Shown piece after piece: positions 33,653 to 44,344 of a stretch of 64,000 nucleotides of DNA. The notes below the pieces were generated by a model, which saw only the letters and a program-made list of their open reading frames with translations, was not told the origin of the DNA and ran no database searches. The stretch spans positions 53,470 to 117,469 of the forward strand of contig CALQCC020000011.1 of the NCBI GenBank assembly GCA_943328975.2, in the 5' to 3' direction. A program made the position numbers and the translations under genes. Numbering within the stretch: the first letter of the stretch is position 1; each line of letters opens with the position of its first letter. The DNA comes from Bordetella parapertussis. GTDB taxonomy: Bacteria; Acidobacteriota; Terriglobia; Bryobacterales; Bryobacteraceae.

Positions 33653-34576
33653 TTAGTGGCCTTCTTCTTCGAGGAACCGCTCGGCCTCGATCGCGGCCTT
33701 GCAACCCGCACCCGCAGCCGTGATCGCCTGCCGATAGATCCGGTCCTCCACATCACCCGCGTGGAACACACCGGTGACATTCGTGCGAGCCCCGCCGTGC
33801 GACAAGACATACCCGTCCGGATCCAGATCGATTTGGCCGACAAACGGCTTGGTGTTCGGAATGTGGCCGATGGCCAGGAAGAACCCGTCCACGTCCTGAT
33901 CCCAGACCTTGCCCGTCTTGAGGTCGCGTAGCTTCACGCCTGTAACTTCGCCCTTGGTCACGTCGTAGATATCGTCGACCGCAGTGTTTAGCAGCCACTT
34001 GATCTTCGGATTCGCCTTCGCCCGATCGATCATGATCTTCGACGCGCGGAACTCCTCGCGCCGATGGACCAGCGTGACCTCGGAACCGAAACGCGTGAGG
34101 AAGTTGGCCTCCTCCATCGCCGAATCGCCGCCGCCGATCACCATGATCTTCTTCTCTTTGTAGAACGCACCATCGCAAGTCGCGCACGAAGACACGCCCT
34201 TGCCGATCAGCGCCATCTCATTCGGCAATCCCAGCCAGCGCGCCGACGCGCCCGAGGCGATGATCAGCGTGCGGGTTTCTTGCCACTCACCGTCGATCGA
34301 AATCCGAAACGGCCGCTTGGAAAGATCCGCCGCGTCGACTGTTCCCCAGACATACTCGGCCCCGAAGCGCTCAGCCTGCTTCTTCATGTTCTCGACCAGG
34401 TCCGGTCCCTGGACGCCTTCCGGAAAGCCCGGGAAGTTCTCCACCTCAGAGGTGATCGAAAGCTGCCCGCCCGGTTCCTGCCCCATGACGACCAGTGGAT
34501 TGAGCCCAGCCCGACCCGTGTATATAGCAGCCGTATTCCCCGCGCAGCCGCAACCGATGATGATGACGTTTCTCAC
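33653..34576 (-). CDS. trxB: Thioredoxin-disulfide reductase
   Basis: 307 aa, normal length. FAD loop GCGCAG (8-13), GGQL, redox Cys pair C131-A-T-C134-D, NADPH loop GGGDSA with HRR, and the second FAD motif HAGDV are all present. It passes electrons from NADPH through FAD to thioredoxin. The first FAD motif has Cys at the usual Ser/Pro positions (GCGCAG for GSGPAG), an unusual substitution near the flavin. GTG start with no strong Shine-Dalgarno. Confidence 0.95.
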   Translation of the reverse strand: MRNVIIIGCGCAGNTAAIYTGRAGLNPLVVMGQEPGGQLSITSEVENFPGFPEGVQGPDLVENMKKQAERFGAEYVWGTVDAADLSKRPFRISIDGEWQETRTLIIASGASARWLGLPNEMALIGKGVSSCATCDGAFYKEKKIMVIGGGDSAMEEANFLTRFGSEVTLVHRREEFRASKIMIDRAKANPKIKWLLNTAVDDIYDVTKGEVTGVKLRDLKTGKVWDQDVDGFFLAIGHIPNTKPFVGQIDLDPDGYVLSHGGARTNVTGVFHAGDVEDRIYRQAITAAGAGCKAAIEAERFLEEEGH

Positions 34577-34681
34577 AGTTTTTATGGTAGCAAGGAGGTC
34601 AAGGCCGCCTACGCCTCAACGTAGAATTCGTCTCTGGTGTGACGCACATCAAACTGAACCAAAATGGTGCATACTGATGTC

Positions 34682-34939
34682 ATGGCCACATCCAAAACCA
34701 TCGTCCGCCAAAGTGTCAGCCTCCCCTCCGATGTCGCCAAGCAAGTGAAGACCTTGGCGAAGAACCGGCGACTGAGTTCAAACCGCATGCTGGTGGAACT
34801 CGTCGAAGACGGGCTGGAAGCGCAGCGACGCAAACAAGAGGAATTCTTTGCCCTGGCCGAGCGATTCCGCGCCGCCAGCGACCCGAAAGATGTTGCACGG
34901 CTGGGAGATGCAATGGGCCGGATGGTCTTTGGCGGCTAA
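34682..34939 (+). CDS. Ribbon-helix-helix DNA-binding protein (antitoxin-like)
   Basis: 85 aa. The N-terminus IVRQSVSLPSDVAKQVKTLAKNRRLS matches a CopG/Arc-type ribbon-helix-helix, followed by NRMLVELVEDGLEA and a charged C-terminal helix. The family binds DNA as a dimer and is common as the antitoxin of type II modules. The TAA overlaps the ATG of the next gene (TAATG), so translation is coupled. I use the ATG at 34682, preceded by CATACT 6 bases upstream. GATGT (34676..34680) and ACATC (34688..34692) straddle the start, a weak candidate operator. Confidence 0.75.
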   Translation: MATSKTIVRQSVSLPSDVAKQVKTLAKNRRLSSNRMLVELVEDGLEAQRRKQEEFFALAERFRAASDPKDVARLGDAMGRMVFGG

Positions 34940-35184
34940 TGCCTAAGATCGCCAAGTGGGACGACCTGCCCGCCGCCGTCCGCCGGCACTTGATCGAAAG
35001 GTTGCACGACCGCAGCATCAGCATCGCCGAACTAAACGAGTTGCGACTCTGGCTTGAATCGAGTCCCACCACGCCCGATGGCGATTGGTTTAAGGACTTC
35101 GGTTCCTTCAAAATCTGCGGTCACGGAGCCTACCCCAAGACGTTCCTACTCAAGGGGCAGATCGCAACCGGCCAGCGGCTCTAA
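34939..35184 (+). CDS. Small partner protein of the RHH gene (toxin-like position)
   Basis: 81 aa of unknown family. Starts PKIAKWDDLPAAVRRHLIERLHDRSIS, then a Trp/Gly-rich end (DWFKDFGSFKICGHG, PKTFLLKGQ). No catalytic motif of RelE, PIN, MazF or HicA can be seen. Its position after an RHH gene with coupled translation suggests a toxin or other regulatory partner, but this is context only. The stop is 7 bases from that of the convergent GT39 gene. Confidence 0.6.
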   Translation: MPKIAKWDDLPAAVRRHLIERLHDRSISIAELNELRLWLESSPTTPDGDWFKDFGSFKICGHGAYPKTFLLKGQIATGQRL

Positions 35185-35191
35185 GCGATCA

Positions 35192-36652
35192 CTACTCGAC
35201 CGCCAACCCGTCCCCCCGCACCACCACCCGAGGCCTCTGGCCATCCGAGCATTGCGGCAGCGCCCGGCCCACATAGTAGTTCAGTCCGTACTCCGCGTCG
35301 CGCTTCAAGTTGTCCAGGCAGGCTCCCGCTAGCTCCGCTTGATGCGCCCGGAAAAAGGCCCGCACGGACACCCGCTCATCCAGCACCGGGAACGCCGAGG
35401 ACTTGAGATACGCCACCGAAACGACCGCCGCCACCGCGACCACCAACGCGGCCCAGCGTCGCCGATCGCTCCATTCCTGATCGGCATCGTCGCGCGCCAG
35501 CCACCAAGCGGCCGCGGCTGCAATCACCGGGATCAGCAACGGCCAGCCGAAGCCTCCTTTCCATGAGACGTGTGTCAGGCCGACGTTCAGCGCATCCGGC
35601 AAGATCGCCGCGATCATCGGCACAGCGGCCAGCAAGAGAGAGCAAGCCACCAGCCACGTAGCCGCGGATCTCGTCTTCTCTAGCGCGACCGCCAACACCA
35701 CCGCCATCGCGGGGAGCAAGGGCAGCACGTAAGCGGGCAGCTTGTTCGTCGACGCCGAGAAGAACAGCAGCCCAATCGGCAGGAACACGAACAGCAGAAA
35801 CCGCACCCGCTCATCCTCCAGCGACCGCCGTCCACCCAGCAGCAACACCAGCGGCGTCCACGGAAACAGGCCCGCTAGCAGCACCGGCACGTAATACCAG
35901 AACGGTTGCGCATGCCCCAGGTCGCTGTGCAAGAACCGACCCACCTGGTGCTCCCAGAAGTACACATCCCAGAACGCCGAACCGTTCCGCAGGTAACACA
36001 GGATGTGCCACGGAGCAGCGGTCAACACGCAAGCCACGATCATCTGCAAGCGCTTGCCGCGCGCAATCAGGAACACAGGGACGATCAAAATCAGGGGCAC
36101 GAACGCTTTCGCCAGCACGGCCAGACCCAACAAGAATCCCGCCAAGTAGCCCTGCGCGGTGTAGCGCGATTCCCTGCCCCCCGTGCTGCGAGCGCCCAAC
36201 GCCTGCGGTCCGAACAGCGCCACCAACAGCGCCCCGTTCAACGCCGCCGACATCGGCAAATCCGTGACGGCCACAAAACTCAACGACGCCCAACCCGCCG
36301 AGGTCCCCAGAATCGCCGTCGCCGTCAGCGCCACTCGATGCGAGAACTCGCGCTCGATGGTGTTGTAGAAGAACAGTAGGAACACCAACCCGATCAGCGC
36401 GATCGGCAACCGCGCCGCCCACTCGTCCGTCAACCCCAACCAATTCCCTGCCGCTGTCGTCCAATACAGCAACGGCGGTTTCTCGAACCACGGTTGACCG
36501 TCCAGGCGAGGCGTGATCCAATCTCCCGAACGGGCCATCTCGCGACCGATGGACGCATAGCGCGGCTCGTCGGGACCCAGGAATCCGACGCCGGCCAAGT
36601 TCGTTAAGTACAGGAACGCGAGTGCGGCAATGAGGCAGAGCTTCTGCAACAT
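35192..36652 (-). CDS. GT39/ArnT-like membrane glycosyltransferase
   Basis: 486-aa polytopic protein with about eleven helices. Early periplasmic loop with the ArnT/PMT acidic motif LGPDEPRYASIGREM and then WFEKPPLLYW, matching lipid-linked sugar transferases such as those that modify lipid A or glycoproteins. The C-terminal 60 residues form a small periplasmic tail (RAHQAELAGACLDN). Acceptor unknown. It shares a divergent promoter region with the DsbA-like gene: TATACT on this strand overlaps TATAAT on the other. Confidence 0.85.
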   Translation of the reverse strand: MLQKLCLIAALAFLYLTNLAGVGFLGPDEPRYASIGREMARSGDWITPRLDGQPWFEKPPLLYWTTAAGNWLGLTDEWAARLPIALIGLVFLLFFYNTIEREFSHRVALTATAILGTSAGWASLSFVAVTDLPMSAALNGALLVALFGPQALGARSTGGRESRYTAQGYLAGFLLGLAVLAKAFVPLILIVPVFLIARGKRLQMIVACVLTAAPWHILCYLRNGSAFWDVYFWEHQVGRFLHSDLGHAQPFWYYVPVLLAGLFPWTPLVLLLGGRRSLEDERVRFLLFVFLPIGLLFFSASTNKLPAYVLPLLPAMAVVLAVALEKTRSAATWLVACSLLLAAVPMIAAILPDALNVGLTHVSWKGGFGWPLLIPVIAAAAAWWLARDDADQEWSDRRRWAALVVAVAAVVSVAYLKSSAFPVLDERVSVRAFFRAHQAELAGACLDNLKRDAEYGLNYYVGRALPQCSDGQRPRVVVRGDGLAVE

Positions 36653-36669
36653 CCTAGTATAGAGCGGTC

Positions 36670-36677
36670 AGTATAAT
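36670..36677. promoter_or_regulatory. Overlapping divergent -10 elements
   Basis: AGTATAAT reads as TATAAT (36672..36677) toward the gene at 36699 and as TATACT (36675..36670) toward the gene at 36652. Both start codons lie 17-21 bases away, so a single symmetric site may serve both directions. No clear -35 on either side. Confidence 0.4.
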
Positions 36678-36698
36678 GAGGGCAGGTTCTTACTCCAC

Positions 36699-37586
36699 AT
36701 GAAAACACTTTGCGCACTGGCGCTGTTCGCTGCAACCGCCTTTTCCCAGGCCCCCACTCGGCAAAACCTATTCGACAAGACCGGGCTGGAAGCCTACTTG
36801 CGCCGCCTGGAACTGTGGATTCCGCAAGTCGCCGTCCAGATCGATGACCCCAAGCCCGCGCCCTACCTCAAGGGCTTCTCGGAGGTGGTGGTGCATCTGT
36901 CCTTCAACGGCCAGGGAAAAGAGGAGCACTACCTCCTATCCAACGATGGCTCCAACCTGGTCAAGGGCGAGGCCTTCGACCTGAAGCGCAGCCCGTTCCA
37001 GGCCAATCTCGACAAGATCAAGACCGCCGACCAACCCAGCTTTGGAGGTGCCGACACCGCACCTGTAACCCTGGTGGTCTACGGCGACTTCCAGTGCCCC
37101 TACTGCAAAGCCGAGGCCGAGGTCATGCGCAAAAACGTGGTGCAGACTTACACCGACAAGGTCCGCGTCGTCTTCAAGGATTTCCCGCTGGAATCGATCC
37201 ATCCGTGGTCGCGCGCGGGCTCCATCGCCGGGCGCTGCGTCTATCGCCAGGACGCCAAGAAGTTCTGGACCTTCCATGACTGGATCTACGGGTCCCAGGA
37301 AGAAGTCTCTGTGGAAAACCTGAAGGACAGGGTCACCAAGTGGGCCGGCGACAACGGCCTCGACGCTGCCCAATTCGGAGCCTGCTTGACCAGCAAAACC
37401 ACCGACGCCGAGGTGACCAGCAATCTGCAGGAAGGCCGCTCGCTCGGGATCAACGCGACGCCGACCTCCTACCTCAACGGCTTCAAGCTGGAAGGCACCG
37501 TCCAATGGGAAGTCCTGCAGCAGGTCATCAACATGGAACTGACTCGCCTGGGAATCGCGACCCCGGCCTCTGCGGGAGGAAAATAA
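36699..37586 (+). CDS. DsbA-like thioredoxin-fold protein
   Basis: 295 aa. Signal peptide (LALFAATAFSQ), about 95 residues of unassigned N-terminal region, then a DsbA-type thioredoxin domain starting PVTLVVYGDFQCPYCKAEAEVM with CPYC active site, a helical insertion (HPWSRAGSIAGRCVY) and the cis-Pro loop NATPTSYLNG. It probably forms or isomerises disulfides, or reduces a specific partner, in the periplasm. The M28 peptidase gene begins one base after its stop, so the two are cotranscribed. Confidence 0.88.
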   Translation: MKTLCALALFAATAFSQAPTRQNLFDKTGLEAYLRRLELWIPQVAVQIDDPKPAPYLKGFSEVVVHLSFNGQGKEEHYLLSNDGSNLVKGEAFDLKRSPFQANLDKIKTADQPSFGGADTAPVTLVVYGDFQCPYCKAEAEVMRKNVVQTYTDKVRVVFKDFPLESIHPWSRAGSIAGRCVYRQDAKKFWTFHDWIYGSQEEVSVENLKDRVTKWAGDNGLDAAQFGACLTSKTTDAEVTSNLQEGRSLGINATPTSYLNGFKLEGTVQWEVLQQVINMELTRLGIATPASAGGK

Positions 37587-37587
37587 G

Positions 37588-39384
<1,797 letters not shown>

Positions 39385-39428
39385 TTTGGCATACTGACCT
39401 TGCCGATAAGGCAAAGAGCTAAAGCCAA

Positions 39429-40058
39429 ATGATGACCAACGCCAGCGCCACCAACAACCTGATCCCGAGCGAGAGTCAGTACAAACTCCCTCCCCTGATT
39501 CTGCATCCCTTCGCGGACGCCAACGGACCGGGCAAATTGGTGGAAAGCTCGCGCGCCAGCCTCATGTTGCAAGGCTTGCTACCCAACGGCGACCGCAATC
39601 AGAAGGACCTCGATCGCGCGCTGCTCGACGGCCGCTTCCAGGAAATCCGCATGCTCTTCTACGTTGGCCGCGATCTGGTCCGCTGGATCGAGCAGTGCAT
39701 GGAGTTCGTCGACCGCCAGCCGAGCCTGCAACAGTGCGGCATCAAGGAACAGAGCTTCGCCGCCCACTTGATCCAGCAGCCGCCCGCCGAAGTCGAAGCC
39801 AAACTGCGCAAGTGGGGCGTCATCGATTACCGGTCCATCTTCGGACGGGCCCTGGGCCTGAACGCCATCTTCGCCGACATCCCGGAGCGCGAGCAGTTGA
39901 CCGACGACTTTATCCGCAACTACTACCGCTTCGCCGACCAGATGTTCCAGTGCAAGCAGACCGCGGTGACCTTCACCGAGATCAAGGATTGCGGATTCGA
40001 CTACGAGATCTACGCCTCGGGCGAGTATTCGCGGATGCTAGAGCGGGAGTGGGCGTAA
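39429..40058 (+). CDS. Conserved hypothetical cytoplasmic protein
   Basis: 209 aa, helical, no signal peptide or membrane segment. Recognisable pieces include LPPLILHPFADANGPGKL, DGRFQEIRMLFYVGRDLVRW, CGIKEQSFA, and NYYRFADQMFQCKQTA. I cannot assign a family. Two adjacent ATG codons (39429 and 39432) could start it. It lies 44 bases after the M28 peptidase and is convergent with kinase 2. Codon use is like that of its neighbours, so I take it as a real gene. Confidence 0.7.
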   Translation: MMTNASATNNLIPSESQYKLPPLILHPFADANGPGKLVESSRASLMLQGLLPNGDRNQKDLDRALLDGRFQEIRMLFYVGRDLVRWIEQCMEFVDRQPSLQQCGIKEQSFAAHLIQQPPAEVEAKLRKWGVIDYRSIFGRALGLNAIFADIPEREQLTDDFIRNYYRFADQMFQCKQTAVTFTEIKDCGFDYEIYASGEYSRMLEREWA

Positions 40059-40091
40059 GTCCATCAGAGGACCGCTCTAGCGTCCTGGAAA

Positions 40092-42746
40092 CTACTTCTT
40101 CAACCCGGCGGCCCAGTTGAGCACGACGGTAAACGGGATGGTCCGGCCTGTGCCGGGCGTGCCGACGAACAGGAATTTCTTCCCATCGGGCGAGAGGTCC
40201 CATCCGCTGGACAACGTCAGCGGCGGGGTCGGGAACAGGCGCCGAGGCGTACCGGATTGAAACCCCTTGCTGGTATCGATATCCACCGCCATCATCTGGA
40301 CAGCCAGAGCCACGTAGAACAGCTGTTTGCCATCGGGACTCCAGCGGGGACGTCGGCCACCGCCTTTTGAAACCAGCCACTTGGCTCCGGTGCCCGCTGG
40401 GGCATCGGGGGTGAACGGCCTCACGTAAACTTCGATGGAACCCGACTCGAGCGATGCGTATGCCAGCCAACGCCCATCGGGCGATAGCTTCGCGTCCGTT
40501 TCCGGAAACTGGGTCTGCAGCAGGGAAACTGGTTTGGCTTCTGCGGCTTTGGTTTCTCCGGAAACCGGCAGAGCCCAAATATCCTCTTCCTTCTTGAAGC
40601 TGGTGAAGGTCAGGAATCGACCGTCCTTGGACCACTGGGCGTTTGTCTTGGGCTCGTCGGTCTTCAAGAGCAGCTTTTCTTCACCTGAGCCGTCGGCGGG
40701 CTTGCTGTATAGGTCCATCTGCCCCGCGCGATTCGAGCTGAACGCAATGGTTTTGCCGTCAGGCGACCAGGCAGGGAAATCGTCGTTACCCGGATCGAAG
40801 GTGAGCCGCGTGCTGGTGCCGCGCGCCACGTCCATAATCCAGATATCCCGGTTATTCGCCGAACTCAGGGCGACGGCCACGCGGCTGCCATCCGGCGAGA
40901 TGGCCGGATGGGTGAACTCGCCGGGGTCGCCCAGCGTGCCCGCCGGATTGCCCTGTTGGTCGTACCAGGAAAGCACGTTGTTCGTCCCATTGCCTGTCCG
41001 GTAGACCAGCGTGCCTGTGTCCGAAACGGAGAACATGCCGGCGTTCCGGGACGCATACGAGTCGATTTGGTCCGCGATGGCTATGGGTTCCCCGCTCAGC
41101 GTCATATTATCTGGATCGAAGGGCTGGGCCATCAAGGTCGTCCCACGCATGAAAATCAGGTGCCCCGTGGCGGAACCGGGCAACGGGGCGTAATAGGCCT
41201 GGCGCTCACTGGCCAGGAGGCGCTGCATACTCTGTTCTTCGGGCTTGACGTCGAGAGAACCAATATAGACGCCCGCCTTGGCCGCGTCGTCAGACATCCG
41301 TTGATAAAGGAAATGCTTCCCGTCCGGCAGGAACTGGGGCAAGTTGTGGAAGCGTTCGCCTGGCGCCAGCTTGGTGGCGGGTGTAGGCTGCCCCCCGGCA
41401 GCGGAGACACGCAGCAGGGGGTACCCGTCCGTGGAGAGACCTGCCAGTATCACCCCGTCGCGGTTCGACGGCGCCCCGTTGATGGAGGTGGGGATATCTG
41501 CGATGTTCTGGGGCGGTCCGCCTTGGATGTCCACTTTCTTGAGCTTTCCGTTGATGGCGAAAATAACCCAGCGGCTGTCATAAGACCAGGAGGCGGGGGG
41601 CGAGTTCGGCGTGATCTCCGTTCCAGGCAGCGGGCGCGCTTCCACACCCTCCAGCGAGCGCAGCCAGAGCCGCGTCTGGCCATCCTCGCCGGACGCTTGG
41701 AACACCATCCAGTGGCCGTCGGGGGAAACCGCCATGGTGGCGCCCGCGTTGAATCGCATGCCCTCAGAGGGCGGGACTTCAAAGCGCACCACGGGCGCGG
41801 AAGGCGCCGGTTTCGTCAGCATCCAGATGGTAGCCCCAGCAATGACGACCACTGCGGCGGTGAGGGCGGGCCACAGCCAGTTCTTTTTCGCCGGCACGGG
41901 CGGCAGCGCGGCGATGGCGGCCTGGGATCCGGAGGAAGGCGCGTCGTCCAGCAGCGCCATCACGTCGCCCACGTGGCGCAGGCGCTTGTTGGGATCTTTT
42001 TCCAGACACCGCTTGATCAAGCGATGCGCTTGCGTGGGGATCTTGGTGAGATCCGGCTCGTCTTTTAAAACCGCCGCCATGACCTCCTGCACCGAATCGC
42101 CCCGATGCATCCGCGCGCCGGTGAGCATCTCATAGAACACCACACCGAAGGCCCACACGTCGGCGCGTTTGTCGACCACCTTGCCCATGGCCTGCTCGGG
42201 TGCCATGTAGGCCGCGGTGCCCAGCACCACTCCGGCTTGGGTGGCTCCCATGGTCAGAGTGGCGGCGTTGTCCGGGTCGTCGGACGCCGATGTTGTGGGG
42301 CTGACTTTGGCCAATCCGAAATCCAGCACCTTGACCAAGCCATCGGGACGGATCTTGATGTTGCCGGGCTTCAGGTCGCGATGGACCACGCCTTTCTCAT
42401 GCGCGTATTCCAGCGCGTCGGCCACTTGGCGCATGATGCTGGATGTTTCGTCGAGGCTGAGGGGACCTTCTTTGATGCGCTCAGAAAGCGTGGGGCCTTC
42501 GATCATCTCCATCACGAGGTAGTCGGGACCGACGTCGAACAGCGTGCAAATATTGGGGTGATTCAGCGAGGCAATCGCCTTGGCCTCGCGCGCGAAGCGT
42601 TCGCTGAATTTCAGCGTGGAAGTTTTAATCGCGACGTCGCGAGGCAGGCGCGAATCGGTGGCTCGATACACCTCGCCCATGCCTCCCTTGCCGATCATTT
42701 CCACGATTTGGTAGTGGGCCAGGCGTGATCCGGGTTCGAGCGTCAT
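40092..42746 (-). CDS. Membrane Ser/Thr protein kinase with TolB/PD40-like propeller (paralogue)
   Basis: 884 aa, same plan as the product at 8877. Kinase domain with [11 protein letters not shown], Lys41 (VAIK), HRDLKPGNI with Asp124 and DFG (142-144); Pro-rich linker; one membrane helix (about 290-311); then a long propeller with repeated SPDG blades ([43 protein letters not shown]). The external part may sense a ligand or a surface component. TACAAT lies 9 bases before the ATG. Targets cannot be predicted. Confidence 0.93.
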   Translation of the reverse strand: MTLEPGSRLAHYQIVEMIGKGGMGEVYRATDSRLPRDVAIKTSTLKFSERFAREAKAIASLNHPNICTLFDVGPDYLVMEMIEGPTLSERIKEGPLSLDETSSIMRQVADALEYAHEKGVVHRDLKPGNIKIRPDGLVKVLDFGLAKVSPTTSASDDPDNAATLTMGATQAGVVLGTAAYMAPEQAMGKVVDKRADVWAFGVVFYEMLTGARMHRGDSVQEVMAAVLKDEPDLTKIPTQAHRLIKRCLEKDPNKRLRHVGDVMALLDDAPSSGSQAAIAALPPVPAKKNWLWPALTAAVVVIAGATIWMLTKPAPSAPVVRFEVPPSEGMRFNAGATMAVSPDGHWMVFQASGEDGQTRLWLRSLEGVEARPLPGTEITPNSPPASWSYDSRWVIFAINGKLKKVDIQGGPPQNIADIPTSINGAPSNRDGVILAGLSTDGYPLLRVSAAGGQPTPATKLAPGERFHNLPQFLPDGKHFLYQRMSDDAAKAGVYIGSLDVKPEEQSMQRLLASERQAYYAPLPGSATGHLIFMRGTTLMAQPFDPDNMTLSGEPIAIADQIDSYASRNAGMFSVSDTGTLVYRTGNGTNNVLSWYDQQGNPAGTLGDPGEFTHPAISPDGSRVAVALSSANNRDIWIMDVARGTSTRLTFDPGNDDFPAWSPDGKTIAFSSNRAGQMDLYSKPADGSGEEKLLLKTDEPKTNAQWSKDGRFLTFTSFKKEEDIWALPVSGETKAAEAKPVSLLQTQFPETDAKLSPDGRWLAYASLESGSIEVYVRPFTPDAPAGTGAKWLVSKGGGRRPRWSPDGKQLFYVALAVQMMAVDIDTSKGFQSGTPRRLFPTPPLTLSSGWDLSPDGKKFLFVGTPGTGRTIPFTVVLNWAAGLKK

Positions 42747-43170
42747 AGTGGGGCTATTGTACCGAATTGAGAAGGCAGCGGCGGAGGCATCGTTGCTTGG
42801 GTCGACACGCGATCACAGGTCGGCGTGGCGCGGGTCGTTTCGAGGGCGGAAATGGGTTCGTTTTTGAGCGTAGAAGTGGCCGGGTTTTCTTCGAGTTGGG
42901 TACAGAAAATGGGTTCGTTTGGGAAATCTTGGTTGGGCTTCTGCATGAGGCTCCCTTTCTTAAACGCGCACGACGGACTTGCGCCTGTGCGCGTCGATTA
43001 TTGAATGCGCACCTGCGCTGCTGAGGGTAGGGGTAGCACGGGGGAGTGGAGGGCGCGGTCGGTTGGGGTGCTAGGTGGTAGGTGGGGAAGGAGATAATTC
43101 GGCAGAGCTGCTGCCCCGCGTATAGCGTTCCTTCCGCGTCGCGAGCGTCCACTGAATTCATCGGATCTGC
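42747..43170. other. 424-base gap with short direct repeats, no credible gene
   Basis: The only open frames here are low-complexity and do not resemble proteins. AAATGGGTTCGTTT occurs at 42850..42863 and again at 42907..42920, 57 bases apart, and the surroundings are G-rich on the plus strand. I see no tRNA, riboswitch or clear terminator. Confidence 0.5.
42756..42761 (-). promoter_or_regulatory. Candidate -10 element of kinase 2
   Basis: TACAAT on the minus strand, 9 bases before the ATG at 42746, as for kinase 1. No clear -35. Confidence 0.35.
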
Positions 43171-43554
43171 TTATGATGACCGCTGGTATTCGGCGGGAAG
43201 ATGGCGCTCCAGGTCCCGGCTGTCATGAAGGACTCGCGCCACTTCGACTACGCCGTCATGACGGCAGCGATAGAGAAGAAGATGACGCGGCTCCTTCACT
43301 CTTGTGCCGGTGACTCTGGTTCGGCTCATTGAAAGGTGGTAAGTGCGTGCACCTTTGACCAGGACTTCCGGACGCTCGTTCGACCCTGGTCTTTCATGAT
43401 CGGCTGCAACATCCAGAAGCGCTTGTCGGATGAGCGCGCTGTAGCGCAGAGACGCCTCCATCCCGAATTCTTGGAGACTGCGTTTCAGAATGGCGGCAAT
43501 ATCACGACGGGCGGGGCCGGTGATGTGAAATTGAAGGCCGCGCTTCTTAGCCAC
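43171..43554 (-). CDS. parE: ParE/RelE-family toxin
   Basis: 127 aa. ParE/RelE fold pattern: FHITGPARRDIAAILKRSLQEFG, RYSALIRQAL, VKGARTYHLSMSRTR and RHLLLYRCRHDGVVEVARVLHDSRDLERHL. ParE toxins poison gyrase, RelE-type relatives cut mRNA on the ribosome; the family alone does not decide. GTG start at 43554 overlaps the stop of the antitoxin gene by 8 bases, the usual arrangement. An upstream ATG frame within the antitoxin gene is rejected. Confidence 0.82.
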   Translation of the reverse strand: MAKKRGLQFHITGPARRDIAAILKRSLQEFGMEASLRYSALIRQALLDVAADHERPGSNERPEVLVKGARTYHLSMSRTRVTGTRVKEPRHLLLYRCRHDGVVEVARVLHDSRDLERHLPAEYQRSS

Positions 43555-43849
43555 GTTTCCGCTGGGTAGCGACTTCGGCTTGAACCTCTTGGTGAATCTG
43601 TTCAAAGAACGTGTCTAGCTCTCGCTCTGAATTCAAGGTCACGTAGTCGCCGCGGTCGGCAGCGTCGAAGCCTTCCTTAGCCGCTGCGCGTAGCCATTCG
43701 ATTTTGGCCCTGTCTTCCTTTTCGCGCTGCTCCAGGAGCCGGAGGCCTTCCCGCACAACCTCGCTAGCATTGCTGAAACGGCCGGATGTTATTCCGGTTT
43801 CGATAAAGGTATCAAAGTGTTCGGTCAGGTTTACGTTGCGTGTTGGCAT
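43547..43849 (-). CDS. parD: ParD-family antitoxin (ribbon-helix-helix)
   Basis: 100 aa. N-terminal ribbon-helix-helix (TRNVNLTEHFDTFIETGI), conserved SGRFSNASEVVREGLRLLEQRE, then a charged helical tail that in this family wraps the toxin. It should repress its own operon as a dimer and neutralise the ParE product. A perfect palindrome upstream (43883..43897) is a strong operator candidate. GGAG lies upstream of the ATG but at a long spacing. Confidence 0.88.
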   Translation of the reverse strand: MPTRNVNLTEHFDTFIETGITSGRFSNASEVVREGLRLLEQREKEDRAKIEWLRAAAKEGFDAADRGDYVTLNSERELDTFFEQIHQEVQAEVATQRKRG

Positions 43850-43882
43850 GGTGGCAGGTCTTCTCCTTCACACTAGCAGAAC

Positions 43883-43897
43883 TGGCAATTATTGCCA
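43883..43897 (-). promoter_or_regulatory. Palindromic operator candidate of parDE
   Basis: TGGCAAT-T-ATTGCCA, perfect 7-base arms around one base, 34 bases before the parD start. The position and symmetry fit autorepression by the ribbon-helix-helix antitoxin. Confidence 0.6.
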
Positions 43898-43972
43898 ATC
43901 GGTAACATTTGGGGGTCGGCGGGGGCGGGGAGCGGCGGATGAGGCGATAGTCGCCGCGCACAGCCCCCTGAT

Positions 43973-44344
43973 CTAGCGGCCGTAGACGAGGATTTCCTTG
44001 CCGGTGGGGAGGATGACGCGCTCCAGCTTGATGATCTTCTGGCCGTCGGTGTACTGGTAGCCGATGCCTGTGATCACGTCGCCGGGTTTGACGGTGGTCT
44101 TGGTCCAGCCGTTGGCTTCCATTCGGTTGAGGGCTGGACCGCCGACCTGCCATTTTTCCGTGTTGCCGTTGGTGGTGGGAACCGCGAGCGTGATCATCGG
44201 GTGGGGGTTACCCCACTGGAAATCAACGACGGTTCCCTTCACTGTGACAAGCCGCTGCTGGCTGACTGGCCAGGCATGATGCGCTGACAGCGGCAATTGA
44301 GCCAGTGCCAGCGCGATGCAGACGGGAATGGAGAAGGCTTTCAT
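43973..44344 (-). CDS. DUF6152-like secreted protein (second copy)
   Basis: 123 aa. Signal peptide (IALALAQLPLSA) followed by HHAWPV, the His pair typical of DUF6152, then a small beta barrel (VKGTVVDFQWGNPHPMITL, VKPGDVITGIGYQY). Related to the gene at 20731. Its ATG overlaps the stop of the PQQ dehydrogenase gene by one base (TAATG), so the two are translationally coupled. The likely role is with the quinoprotein in the periplasm; the His pair may bind metal (inference). Confidence 0.8.
   Translation of the reverse strand: MKAFSIPVCIALALAQLPLSAHHAWPVSQQRLVTVKGTVVDFQWGNPHPMITLAVPTTNGNTEKWQVGGPALNRMEANGWTKTTVKPGDVITGIGYQYTDGQKIIKLERVILPTGKEILVYGR

Noticed and set aside
39389..39430. TTGCC-GATAA-GGCAA hairpin after the M28 peptidase gene
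   Set aside because: Only five base pairs and no T-run; too weak to call a terminator.
42754..43161. 135-aa minus-strand open frame in the gap before kinase 2
   Set aside because: Composition looks non-coding, it contains the direct repeats and has no recognisable fold or ribosome binding site.
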